Shown in pieces: positions 1 to 11,245 of a stretch of DNA of 64,000 nt. The stretch comes from an uncultured Actinomycetes bacterium (GTDB taxonomy: Bacteria > Actinomycetota > Acidimicrobiia > Acidimicrobiales > RAAP-2). How positions within the stretch are numbered: the first letter of the stretch is position 1; each line of letters opens with the position of its first letter. The stretch lies in the NCBI GenBank assembly GCA_903828785.1, contig CAIKNP010000009.1, forward strand, positions 40,993-104,992, read 5' to 3'. The translations under genes and the position numbers were made by a program. Below the pieces are notes generated by a model that saw nothing but the letters and a program-made list of their open reading frames with translations, had not been told where the DNA came from and ran no database searches.

Positions 1-326
1 CGTTGCAGGTCGACGCCCCGTCCGTACCCCTGGTAGGCCAGGGTGGAGGCCAGGTAGCGATCGGCGATGACGTGGCGCCCGGATTCGAGGGTCGGCTCGA
101 TCAGCGTTGCCACGTGATGACTGCGATCGGCCAACATCATCAGGGCCTCGGTCACTGGGCTCATAGGGGTGCTCCCATCAAGGAGCCAGCGGCGCAGTTC
201 AGCGCCCAACGCGGTGTCACCCGGTTCAAAGGTGAACAAACCACCGCAGGCCTTCGCCACTCGCCGGGCTTGAGAGGTCTTGCCCGAGGCGTCGATGCCC
301 TCGAAGACAATGAAGCGTCCGGCCAC
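1..326 (-). CDS. tmk: Thymidylate kinase (partial, C-terminus outside window)
   Basis: Reverse-strand translation from GTG at 326: VAGRFIVFEGIDASGKTSQARRVAKACGG...; P-loop FEGIDASGKT and DRYLASTLAYQG motif. Start overlaps topA stop (TAGTG). Confidence 0.93.
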   Translation of the reverse strand, partial: MAGRFIVFEGIDASGKTSQARRVAKACGGLFTFEPGDTALGAELRRWLLDGSTPMSPVTEALMMLADRSHHVATLIEPTLESGRHVIADRYLASTLAYQGYGRGVDLQ

Positions 327-3091
327 TAGAACTCGTCCGTCGCCTTCGCCTTCGCGAGCAACACCGCGTTGGCCTTTGATCCCTTGGCGGTCGCGGCACG
401 CTTCGTCGCGCCCTTGGTGACCTTGGCGGCCGGTCGTTTGGCGGCGGGTCGCTTGGCCGCCTTCTTCGCCGGAGCCTTGCGCGGGCGGCTGGAGGGCTCG
501 GCGTTGCGCTTTTCGGCCAGGAGCTCGCAGGCTCTATCAATCGTCAAAAGTTCAATGGCGTCACCGGTGCGCAGCGTGGCGTTCACTTCGCCATCGGTGA
601 CGTAGTTACCGAACTTGCCCGTTTTCACCACGACGTGCAACTTCGTCACGGGGTCAAGACCCAGGTCCTTCAGGGGCCCGGCCGCGGCGCGACGACCCTT
701 CGCCCGCGGTTGGGCCAGCAGGAGCATCGCTTCGTCCAGGGAGAGGGTGAAGAGTTGATCTTCGCGCTCGAGTGTTCGCGCTTCTTTGCCCCAGGTGATG
801 TAGGGGCCGTAGCGACCATTTTGCGCGAGGATTGGTTCCCCGTCGACGGGATGGGTCCCGACGGTCCGCGGCAGGGCCAGCAGCTGACGGGCCTCGTCGA
901 TGGTGACGGAAGCGGGGTCCATGCTGGTGAGCAGCGCCGCCGTTTTGGGCTTTTCGCCCGCCTTTACGTCACTGACGTCGCCGACCTGGATATAGGGTCC
1001 GTAGCGACCGGCCTTCAGGTTGATGGGGAGGCCACTCTCCTCATCGGTGCCGAGCACGCGGTCACCGCTCGGCGCGTCGAGGAGCTCGAGCGCGTGGGTG
1101 ACGGTCAGGGCGTCGGGCTCGGTGGATTCAGGGATAGACACGCGCCGCTCGCCGTGCACCAGGTAGGGTCCGTAACGACCGGAGCGGACACTTACGGGTA
1201 CGCCGTCGGGGGCGACGCCGAGCAGCAGCGAGTTGATGGCGGCGAAGTCGAAGTCCAGTTCGCTGTGGGTCATCTCCTTGAGACCGCGACGAGCCAATTC
1301 CGTGGTCGCGGTTTCGTCACCGAAGTAAAAGCTCCTAAGCCAGGACTCGAGGGCCTGTCGCCCATCGGCGATGGCGTCGAGTTGGTCCTCCATAGCTGCG
1401 GTGAACTGGTAATCCACCAAGTCAGCGAAATAGGTTTCGAGGAGATTCACGACCGCGAAGGCTCGGTAGGCCGGCACCAGGGACTTACCCTTCTTCCAGA
1501 CGTAGCATCGCTTGTCAATGGTCTTCATAACGCTGGCGTAGGTGGAGGGACGACCGATGCCCAGATCCTCGAGTTTCTTAATCAGCGTGGCCTCGTTGTA
1601 GCGATCGGGAGGCTGCGTGTCGTGACTCTTCATGGTCACCTCGCTCACCGGAATACTGGCCCCCTGGGTCAGGGGAGGCAAAATGCGTTCCTGGTCGGCC
1701 AATTCGGCCTCGGGATCGTCCATGCCCTCCACGTAGGCTCGGCGGAAGCCGGGGAACTCGATACGCAGACCACTGGCGGAAAGCCCCGCCAGCACCTCGC
1801 CGCTAAAACCGGTCACGGCGCCCAGCGGCGCGCTGAGGCGAACCTTGTCCTGGGTCAGGCGGGCGTCGACCATCTGCGAGGCGATGGTGCGCTTCCAGAT
1901 GAGGTCGTAGACGGCGAACTCGTCACCACTGAGTTTGGCCGAGGCCTCCTCCAGCGTGCGAAAGGATTCGCCCGCGGGTCTGATGGCTTCGTGAGCCTCC
2001 TGAGCGTTCTTCACCTTGCGGTCGTAGCGACGGGGCGTATCGCTGATGTAGTCGTCGCCGAACATGGCCGCGGCCGTCGACCGCGCCGCCGATATAGCCT
2101 CGTTCGACAGCGTGGTCGAGTCGGTGCGCATGTAGGTAATCCAACCCTGCTCGTAGAGTCGCTGCGCCGCGCGCATGGTGCGCTCAGGGTCGAAGCGCAG
2201 TTTGCGGTTGGCCTCGATTTGCAGGGAACTCGTCATGAAGGGCGGCTGGGGACGTTGCGTTCGGGGGGTCGAGGTGATCGAATCAATAGTCACCTGCGCC
2301 TGGCGTAAGCGCTCGGCGACGGCCGTGGCCTGGGCTTGACTCAACACTTCAACCCCACCCTTGGCGTCGAGTTGCCCGGAGGCGTCAAAGTTCTTACCCG
2401 TGGCGAGGGCGCGACCGTTCAGCGACTCAACCACGGCGTCGAAGGTGGCACTCTTGGCGTCCAGGGTGGCGGTGACGTCGAACCAGGTGGCCGAGGTGAA
2501 AGCCATGCGTTCACGTTCGCGTTCGCACACCAGACGAATGGCGACCGACTGCACTCGACCGGCGGAGCGGGCCTTGTCCACGGCTCGCCAAAGGACCGGC
2601 GACACTTCGTAGCCAACGAGGCGGTCGAGGAAGCGGCGACCCTCCTGAGCGTCGACGAGCTGCATGTTTATATCGCGGGTATCCAGTACGGCCTTAGCGA
2701 TGGCGGCGGCGGTGATTTCGTGAAACACCATTCGTTTGACGGGAACCTTGGGCTTTAAGACCTCGAGCAGGTGCCAGGCGATGGCCTCCCCCTCGCGGTC
2801 TTCATCACTCGCGAGGTAGACCTCGTCAACCTGTTTGAGGGCGGCCTTTAGTTCGGCCACCACCTTTTTGCGGTCGGGGGAAATAACGTAAACGGGCTTG
2901 AAGTGATCGTCGGGATTAATGCCTAGTCGGGACCAGGCTTCCTTTTTGATGTCGGCCGGAATATCAGCCGCACTCTGGGGCAGATCACGGATGTGACCAA
3001 TCGAGGGCTTGACGATGTAGTCATCGCCCAACATGTCCTGAATACGGGTGGCCTTGGCCACGGATTCCACGATTACGAGTGCTCGCGCCAT
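326..3091 (-). CDS. topA: DNA topoisomerase I (type IA), with GRYGPY-type C-terminal repeats and Lys/Ala-rich tail
   Basis: ARALVIVESVAKATRIQDML, DEDREGEAIAWHL, YMRTDSTTLS active-site motif, repeated GRYGPY; tail RKAPAKKAAKRPAAKRPAAK. Confidence 0.97.
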   Translation of the reverse strand: MARALVIVESVAKATRIQDMLGDDYIVKPSIGHIRDLPQSAADIPADIKKEAWSRLGINPDDHFKPVYVISPDRKKVVAELKAALKQVDEVYLASDEDREGEAIAWHLLEVLKPKVPVKRMVFHEITAAAIAKAVLDTRDINMQLVDAQEGRRFLDRLVGYEVSPVLWRAVDKARSAGRVQSVAIRLVCERERERMAFTSATWFDVTATLDAKSATFDAVVESLNGRALATGKNFDASGQLDAKGGVEVLSQAQATAVAERLRQAQVTIDSITSTPRTQRPQPPFMTSSLQIEANRKLRFDPERTMRAAQRLYEQGWITYMRTDSTTLSNEAISAARSTAAAMFGDDYISDTPRRYDRKVKNAQEAHEAIRPAGESFRTLEEASAKLSGDEFAVYDLIWKRTIASQMVDARLTQDKVRLSAPLGAVTGFSGEVLAGLSASGLRIEFPGFRRAYVEGMDDPEAELADQERILPPLTQGASIPVSEVTMKSHDTQPPDRYNEATLIKKLEDLGIGRPSTYASVMKTIDKRCYVWKKGKSLVPAYRAFAVVNLLETYFADLVDYQFTAAMEDQLDAIADGRQALESWLRSFYFGDETATTELARRGLKEMTHSELDFDFAAINSLLLGVAPDGVPVSVRSGRYGPYLVHGERRVSIPESTEPDALTVTHALELLDAPSGDRVLGTDEESGLPINLKAGRYGPYIQVGDVSDVKAGEKPKTAALLTSMDPASVTIDEARQLLALPRTVGTHPVDGEPILAQNGRYGPYITWGKEARTLEREDQLFTLSLDEAMLLLAQPRAKGRRAAAGPLKDLGLDPVTKLHVVVKTGKFGNYVTDGEVNATLRTGDAIELLTIDRACELLAEKRNAEPSSRPRKAPAKKAAKRPAAKRPAAKVTKGATKRAATAKGSKANAVLLAKAKATDEF

Positions 3092-3269
3092 ACCACCACC
3101 TCTCTCTTCGACGTCGTTACTGCTCCCATACCTACTGCTACGCGTCCTTCAACGATAGGTGGACCGCGTGACGATGGACCGCGATAGTTCTACCACCTCA
3201 CACGCAGGCCGAAGGTCCTCGACGGAAATTTTCTCATCTCCTCATCAAGGCAGCGCTGTCCGATGAGGG

Positions 3270-5654
3270 CTATTCGTCACCTTGCGGGGCGGCCACAATC
3301 TCGTAGCGGGGGTTCAAAATTACCGCCTCGCGCCGCTGGCTGGAAACGGTACCCTTCACCATTAAACGAGTGCCCCGTTCGATCCCCGGTATCGTGCTGC
3401 GGCCTTGAAAAACGAGGGTGACCGAACCGGTGTTGTCGGCAATGACGCAACGCAAGTCCGTCGTTCCGTCCTCGCGAGCGACGGTCATGGCGCGTACTCG
3501 CCCAGCGATTTCGGCTACTTGCCGCTCCTGTAAATCACCAATGGGATCGGCCCCGACCGAGCGTTCGGCCAACTTCACGTCGGCCTCGAGATGGGCGTCT
3601 TCGCGTCGGCCGCCGCGAGCCACCTCATCACTGAGGGGGGCCTCTTGTTTGGCTCCATCACTGACCTGCACTCGCGTCGCGCGGTAGGGGATAATCGTGG
3701 CGGCCGTCCTCGGAATCTGCATCACGGCGGTCGCAATGGAGTCGGCGGTGCGGTCGTGCAGGAGGCGTTGTAAACGAGAGACAAAACTTCGCCGCGGCAT
3801 GATGGCCATGCAGAAGGTTTCCGGATCACGAACAACGTCGGCAACTAACTCCATCGCGGCTCGATCAATGCGACGGTCCTCGCAATCCACTACGTCGAGG
3901 TTGATGGCGGCGGATGCCGTGTTTTCCTTGCCCCACATGCTTTCGAGTCGCTTGGTGACCAGGGGGTCAATGTCGAAGTGCACCGCTCGCACGCTGTAGG
4001 CGTTCAGCGTCTTGCAGTACTGCAGGGCTCGTTCGGTGGCGAGGTCGTAATTATCAACGAAAACGATGACGCGGGTGGTGCGGATGCTCATCGAGGCGCC
4101 CGCCGCGGTGGCCTCGAAGGCCGCGTGCTCGCGCACGTATTGCTTGTTAAAGCGAATCAGAGCGAAGTACATGATTGGCCCGACGACCGCGATGACCCAC
4201 GCCCCTTGCTTGAACTTGGCCACCAGGAAGATGATCACGACCAAGGACGTGACGCAGGCGGAGAAGGCGTTGAAGAAAACACCGCGGCGCCAGTGACGGG
4301 AGCGCTCGCGTAGGTGTAACTTCACCATGCCGAGGCCGGCCATGGTGAAGCCCGTGAAGACGCCAATGGCGTACAGGGCAACGAGACCGTTGACGTTGGC
4401 GTTGAAGGCGAGGATGAGGATAAGCGAAATGACACCGAGCACGATGATGCCATTGGAAAAAGCCAAGCGATGCCCGCGCTTGGTGAGCTGGCGGGGCAAG
4501 TAAAAGTCGGTGGCGACGTAATTAGCCAGGAAGGGGAAGCCGTTGAACGAGGTGTTACCACCGGTGTACAGAATTGCCACGGTGGCGAATTGCACAATGA
4601 GGAAAATAACGTGACCGCTGGCCGAGGATCCGAACACCGCTCGGACTTCCTGGGAAACCACCGTGGGGGTCCCCGCCGCGAAGGGCACTGCGTGAGTCCA
4701 CTTGGCCAGCAGCGCCGTCCCCAGCAACAAGAAGCCCAGCACCGAAGCCATCACCAGCAGCGTCTGGCGAGCGTGAACCGACTCGGGCTTGCGGAAACTT
4801 CCCACCCCGTTCGAAATTGCCTCCAGCCCCGTCAGTGAGGAGCCACCGTTGGCGTAGGCGCGCATCAAACTGATGAACGCCAGTCCCATCAGAACGCCGG
4901 TGCCCGAGTGGCCGAAATGACCGTCCACGAGTAGCGAGGGCTTCGGGAGTGGGAGGGCGTGGAGGGTGCCATTGAACTTGCGGTAGTAACCAGCGAGGAT
5001 GGTCGCCCCGAGGGCCAGGACGTAGAAATAGGTGGGGAAGGCGAAATAACTCCCGGCCTCTTTGAGGCCGCGCAGGTTCCCGTAGAGCAAGATCAGCACA
5101 ATGCCTACGGTTATCTGCAGGGTGTACGGCGCGAGCGCGGGCACCGCGCTCGTCAAGGCGGCGGTTCCGGCGGAGCACTGCACCGCCACCGTCACGGTGT
5201 AGTCAATGAGCAGGGCCACCGCCGCGATCTGCGCAACCTTTGGTCCAAAGTTCTCCCGGGCCACCACGTAGGAACCGCCGGCCTGGGTGTAGTACTTGAT
5301 CACGTCCCAGTAGGAAATGGTCACGAAGATCAAGACCCCGATAATCACGAACATGATGGGCACCACGAGCGCGAAGGCCGCCATCCCAATGAAGGGCGTC
5401 ATTTGCGTCAAGATTTCTTCGGTACCGTAGGCCGACGAAGAAATGCAGTCGGGAGCCAAGACTCCCAGCGCCACGACGCGACCGAGGCGCTCCCCGGACA
5501 ACTGTTCGCTGACGTAGGGCTTTCCGAGAAAGAATCGTTTGAGTCGGTAACCCAAAGGCTCGGGAAAGACCTTGGCCAAATTGGCGTGAGAAGTGAGAAC
5601 GAGCGAGTTCTTAGCGAGCTGCTTATCTGCTTCTGACACGCTACCGACCTTCAA
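3270..5654 (-). CDS. APC-superfamily permease with C-terminal OB-fold domain
   Basis: N-terminal multi-TM APC permease (SSAYGTEEIL, YTQAGGSYVVARENFG); C-terminal ~100 aa IGDLQERQVAEIAGRVRAMTV...LRCVIADNTGSVTLVFQGRSTIPGIERGTRLMVKGTV resembles an OB-fold nucleic-acid-binding domain. Confidence 0.88.
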   Translation of the reverse strand: MKVGSVSEADKQLAKNSLVLTSHANLAKVFPEPLGYRLKRFFLGKPYVSEQLSGERLGRVVALGVLAPDCISSSAYGTEEILTQMTPFIGMAAFALVVPIMFVIIGVLIFVTISYWDVIKYYTQAGGSYVVARENFGPKVAQIAAVALLIDYTVTVAVQCSAGTAALTSAVPALAPYTLQITVGIVLILLYGNLRGLKEAGSYFAFPTYFYVLALGATILAGYYRKFNGTLHALPLPKPSLLVDGHFGHSGTGVLMGLAFISLMRAYANGGSSLTGLEAISNGVGSFRKPESVHARQTLLVMASVLGFLLLGTALLAKWTHAVPFAAGTPTVVSQEVRAVFGSSASGHVIFLIVQFATVAILYTGGNTSFNGFPFLANYVATDFYLPRQLTKRGHRLAFSNGIIVLGVISLILILAFNANVNGLVALYAIGVFTGFTMAGLGMVKLHLRERSRHWRRGVFFNAFSACVTSLVVIIFLVAKFKQGAWVIAVVGPIMYFALIRFNKQYVREHAAFEATAAGASMSIRTTRVIVFVDNYDLATERALQYCKTLNAYSVRAVHFDIDPLVTKRLESMWGKENTASAAINLDVVDCEDRRIDRAAMELVADVVRDPETFCMAIMPRRSFVSRLQRLLHDRTADSIATAVMQIPRTAATIIPYRATRVQVSDGAKQEAPLSDEVARGGRREDAHLEADVKLAERSVGADPIGDLQERQVAEIAGRVRAMTVAREDGTTDLRCVIADNTGSVTLVFQGRSTIPGIERGTRLMVKGTVSSQRREAVILNPRYEIVAAPQGDE

Positions 5655-5734
5655 CCTATCTTCTCTAGAGGCGTCCTCAGTCTACGACGACCCTCGTAGT
5701 TGCGTGTGCAGTGCGAATGTGGTGAGATGATGGA

Positions 5735-6388
5735 GTGCACATTGTTGTCGTCGGCTGTGGCCGCGTAGGGTCCAGTTTGGCAATGCAGTTGTCCGAGCAG
5801 GGACACTCAATCGTCATCATTGACAAGAATCGCGAGGCATTTCGTCGCCTCACCGCTTTCGATGGTCGCGCGCTGGTCGGCTCGGGCTTCGATAGAGAGA
5901 TCTTGGCGAAAGCGGAAATCCAAAACGCCGACGCCTTGGCCTCGGTGACGCGCGGCGACAATACCAACATTCTCTGCGCGCGTATCGCCCGCGACAATTT
6001 CGGTGTGAAGAACGTGGTGGCGCGAATTTACGACTCGCAGCGCGCCAGTATTTATCTGAAACTCGGAATTCCCACGGTGGCCTCGGCCCTGTGGACCACC
6101 CAGCAAGTTCGCCGTTACATCATGCCCGACGAGAACGCCGTAAGTTGGACCGACGTCAGTGGCGGTCTGCAACTCGTCGAACGCTTGGTGCCCGATGCCC
6201 TGGCCGGAAAGCCCTTAAGCACGATGGCCTTGGGCGACAACGTCCGGCCGGTAAGTCTGCTCCGCGGGGGTGTCGCTCGCGTGGCAATTGATGGGCTTTT
6301 CGCCCAAGAGGGTGACGTCGTGCAATTCATGGTTACGGGTGAAGGCCTCAAGTCCCTCACCAGCTTGTTAAACGGTGGTGAGTCATGA
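5735..6388 (+). CDS. Potassium uptake protein TrkA family (RCK N/C), first copy
   Basis: MHIVVVGCGRVGSSLAMQLSEQGHSIVIIDKN Rossmann motif; paired with second TrkA. Confidence 0.93.
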   Translation: MHIVVVGCGRVGSSLAMQLSEQGHSIVIIDKNREAFRRLTAFDGRALVGSGFDREILAKAEIQNADALASVTRGDNTNILCARIARDNFGVKNVVARIYDSQRASIYLKLGIPTVASALWTTQQVRRYIMPDENAVSWTDVSGGLQLVERLVPDALAGKPLSTMALGDNVRPVSLLRGGVARVAIDGLFAQEGDVVQFMVTGEGLKSLTSLLNGGES

Positions 6389-7053
6389 GAGTAATGATCG
6401 CGGGTGGTGGATCGGTGGGTATCGCTATTTCCCTCGACCTCGTTGACCGTCATCACGACGTGGTGCTACTCGAACAAGACCCCGCCGTGGCCGAGAAATT
6501 GCGTAGCCAACTCCACAGTGTTGACGTCGTGACGGCGGACGCCTGCGAGTACTCGAGTTTGGCCAACGCCGACTTACGCACCGTGGACGTCGTTATCGCC
6601 GCCACTGGTGACGACGAAGACAACTTGGTCATTTCCTGGTTGTCCAAGCAAGAATTTGGTGTACCGCGCGTCATTGCGCGTATCAACAACTCCCGAAACG
6701 AGTGGCTCTTTGGTCAGTCGTGGGGAGTGGACGTGGCCGTTTCCACGCCCGCGCTGATCACTTCCTTGGTGGACGAGGCCGTCGAAGTGGGCTCCATTAT
6801 CAACCTGATGGACCTCGCCCACGGCAAAATGACCTTGATCGAAGTAACGCTCACGGCGTCGGCGCCCGCCGTGGCGGAGAAGAAGACGCTGGATGAATTG
6901 GTCTTATCCGACTCGGTTCGGGTAGTGGCCGTGGTGCGAGCCGAACAGCCGATGGTCCCCCAAGGATCCATGCGCTTTCTCGAGCACGACCACGTCATTT
7001 TGCTCGCTCGGGCGGACAGCGCCGGCGACTGCGCCTCCGCCTTTGTCGGCTAG
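6385..7053 (+). CDS. Potassium uptake protein TrkA family, second copy
   Basis: MRVMIAGGGSVGIAISLDLVDRHHDVVLLEQDP; 4-bp ATGA overlap with upstream trkA. Confidence 0.93.
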   Translation: MRVMIAGGGSVGIAISLDLVDRHHDVVLLEQDPAVAEKLRSQLHSVDVVTADACEYSSLANADLRTVDVVIAATGDDEDNLVISWLSKQEFGVPRVIARINNSRNEWLFGQSWGVDVAVSTPALITSLVDEAVEVGSIINLMDLAHGKMTLIEVTLTASAPAVAEKKTLDELVLSDSVRVVAVVRAEQPMVPQGSMRFLEHDHVILLARADSAGDCASAFVG

Positions 7054-7096
7054 GGGGCCCGAACCCCTCGATTGGCAAGGGCGTAACATACAAGCA

Positions 7097-7858
7097 ATGC
7101 GTGCCGCCTTCTTCGATCTCGACAAAACGGTCATCGCCAAGTCATCCATGGTGGCCCTGGGTCCAGAGTTTCACGCCAGGGGACTCTTGAGTCGCCGAAC
7201 CTTGTTGCGCGGGGCCTTTACGCAGCTACTCTTTCTGCGATTCGGCGCCAACGACGAACGTTTGGACAAAATTCGTCGAGCCGTGCTCAAAGTCACCAAG
7301 GGTTGGGACCACAACGAAGTCCGGCGCTTGGTGGCCGAAACCATTACCGAGGTTATTGAACCGCTCATTTACCAAGAGGCGATTGACCTCATCAATTTCC
7401 ACCTCGCCCAAGGCGACGAGGTCTGGCTGGTATCGATGTCTCCCGCCGAAATCGTGGAGCCCTTCGCCGAGATGCTGGGCATGACCGGCGCCATAGGCTC
7501 GCGAGCCCAGATTGACGAGAATGGCAAGTTCACCGGCGACATGGACTTCGTGTCACACGGAACGAACAAGGTTCTCGCCATCGAAGAAGTCGCGACCAAA
7601 CGCGGCATCGATCTTGATCAGTCCTTCGCCTACAGCGACTCGGCCACCGACATCCCCATGCTTCAGGCGGTCGGACACCCCTACGCGGTGAACCCGGACC
7701 GGGCCCTCGCTCACTTCGCTCACGACCACGAGTGGCCGATTATGAGTTTCACGCATCCCGTTCGGGCGCACGACGGCAAGGCCTCGCGGACGCCCTTCGT
7801 GGTGAGCGCCATCATTCTGGGCATCATGGCCCTGGTGGGCCGATCGCGACGCGATTAA
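7097..7858 (+). CDS. HAD-IB family phosphatase (SerB-like)
   Basis: MRAAFFDLDKTVIAKSS; SDSATDIPML; ORF extends to 7043 but ATG at 7097 fits the HAD motif. Confidence 0.88.
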   Translation: MRAAFFDLDKTVIAKSSMVALGPEFHARGLLSRRTLLRGAFTQLLFLRFGANDERLDKIRRAVLKVTKGWDHNEVRRLVAETITEVIEPLIYQEAIDLINFHLAQGDEVWLVSMSPAEIVEPFAEMLGMTGAIGSRAQIDENGKFTGDMDFVSHGTNKVLAIEEVATKRGIDLDQSFAYSDSATDIPMLQAVGHPYAVNPDRALAHFAHDHEWPIMSFTHPVRAHDGKASRTPFVVSAIILGIMALVGRSRRD

Positions 7859-8808
7859 AGCGTCAGCAAGTCCCGCGCACCGGTGTCCGACGAAGGGTGG
7901 CGTAGTTTGGACATCGCACGGGCCTCAATCTGTCGAATGCGCTCACGGGTGAGGTTCATTTCGGCGCCCACGTCTTCGAGGGTACGAACCTCACCGGCGC
8001 CATCGAGACCGAAGCGCATGCGCAAAATCCGGCGCTCGCGGTCATCGAGCAATTGGAGGAATTTCTCAATTGCGGCCGGCATCATCTTCACCGCAGCCAC
8101 GTCGAAGGGTGATTCGGCGGAGCGGTCCTCGACCACGTCGCCCAGTTCGGCGTCGCCGTCCTCGCGCAGGGGCTCCGACAAGGAGATGGGCTCGGAACGG
8201 AAGCGCAGGGCCTCAATCAGTTTGTCTTCGGGCATCTCACACTCGTCGCAGAGTTCCTTGATGGTCGGTGGACGTCCAAACTTCAGCTCCAGACGCGACT
8301 GCGCCTTCTGCACGCGCGCCAGGGTGTCACCAGCGTGCACCGGGAGGCGGATGGTGCGGCCGGTGTTCGCGATACCGCGCGTGATGGCCTGACGAATCCA
8401 CCAAGTGGCGTAGGTGGAGAACTTGAAACCCTTGCGCCAGTCAAACTTCTCGACGGCGTGCATGAGACCAAGGTTGCCTTCTTGGATCAAGTCGAGCAGC
8501 GGCAGACCTGAGGCCTGGTACTTCTTGGCAATGGAGACGACGAGTCGCAAGTTGGACTGCACGAAGTCCCGTTCCGCTTTTTCGCCGCGGTGAGCGGCGC
8601 GCTTCAGTGCGGCCTTTCGCGTGGGAGTCAGCTTCACGGTCTTGTCCGTTTCGGCACTCTCGAGTTCGGCGCGGGCTTCGCGGCCCTCCTCAATGGCTTG
8701 GGCCAATTCGACTTCGTCATCCTTAGTCAGCAGGGTGTACTGACCAATGTCGGAGAGGTAGAGGCGGACGAGGTCTTCATCGTCGCGATCAACGCGGTCT
8801 TTAGCCAT
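7855..8808 (-). CDS. RNA polymerase primary-like sigma factor (sigma-70 group 1/2, lacks region 1.1)
   Basis: DLVRLYLSDIGQYTLLTKDDEVELAQ; GNLGLMHAVEKFDWRKGFKFSTYATWWIRQAITR; LTRERIRQIEARAMSKLRHP. Confidence 0.95.
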   Translation of the reverse strand: MAKDRVDRDDEDLVRLYLSDIGQYTLLTKDDEVELAQAIEEGREARAELESAETDKTVKLTPTRKAALKRAAHRGEKAERDFVQSNLRLVVSIAKKYQASGLPLLDLIQEGNLGLMHAVEKFDWRKGFKFSTYATWWIRQAITRGIANTGRTIRLPVHAGDTLARVQKAQSRLELKFGRPPTIKELCDECEMPEDKLIEALRFRSEPISLSEPLREDGDAELGDVVEDRSAESPFDVAAVKMMPAAIEKFLQLLDDRERRILRMRFGLDGAGEVRTLEDVGAEMNLTRERIRQIEARAMSKLRHPSSDTGARDLLTL

Positions 8809-8872
8809 TGCGAATTCCTTTTAACTCAGTACCGGAGAAACCGGCACACTGTGTTATACGAGGACCCGCAAC

Positions 8873-9366
8873 CTACGTCCGTGGACCCAGGTGTTCATCC
8901 CACCCCGCGCTCACCAAAATCTCGAGCAGCGACTGCGCAATCAGGGTCAATTGGGTGCTTTCCAGTGGCGGCTGACTCGCCAGAATCCGTCCCGTTTCGT
9001 GCATCGAGGAAACGAGGAAGGACTGACCCTGAGACAGCAGGTGTTGCTGGAGAGGCGTCAAGGGGCCTTGCGCCAAGTCCCTCAGCCAGACGAGCAGACG
9101 CGGACTGAGCAACATCGTGACGCTAAAGAGCGTGATCGCGCCGCTGGGATCCTCCAGAGTGGCGTGCTCCAGCATGCCCGTGATCAGGGAGGACGGCTCC
9201 CCGACGGCGCCGGCGTCGCGAAGCTCCAAGACTCGCTCACCAAAGAGTCGACCCAGTTCGTAGCCGCGCACCGCTAAGGCATCGTTCGTGAAGGTCGGCG
9301 CGCTCCGTCCCAGTTCGGCGTAGAGCGCGGCGTAGAGGCCGGCGAGGTGTTCCCCGTCAGACCACG

Positions 9367-9370
<4 letters not shown>
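8873..9370 (-). CDS. Hypothetical protein, 165 aa, translationally coupled to nadE
   Basis: Complete ORF overlapping nadE stop by 4 bp; no family recognised. Confidence 0.6.
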
Positions 9371-11109
<1,739 letters not shown>

Positions 11110-11154
11110 GTTCTCAGCCTACCGGCGCAGGGTGGCGCTTCCCTAGGGGGAAGT

Positions 11155-11170
11155 TTCACACGCCCGAAAC
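11155..11170 (+). promoter_or_regulatory. Putative GlnR-box half-site TTCAC-N6-GAAAC
   Basis: ttcac acgccc gaaac, 76 bp upstream of the glnII start; matches the actinobacterial gTnAC-n6-GaAAc pattern except at the first base. Confidence 0.5.
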
Positions 11171-11245
11171 AGAACCGCGTCCTCGGGTCCGCTCGGACCG
11201 GCACACTGGAAGCACTACATCCGACGCTACGCCCAAGGAGAAACC

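Noticed and set aside
326-470. Lys/Ala-rich repeat at the end of topA
   Set aside because: Such basic tails are established for actinobacterial TopA, so not novel in itself; only the tail on GSII is kept as a finding.
635-2308. 557-aa plus-strand ORF
   Set aside because: Antisense shadow of topA; no recognisable motifs and high-GC codon bias explains the open frame.
11186-11199. Small inverted repeat GGTCC-GCTC-GGACC upstream of glnII
   Set aside because: Only 5-bp arms; expected by chance in this GC context, not called as a regulatory element.
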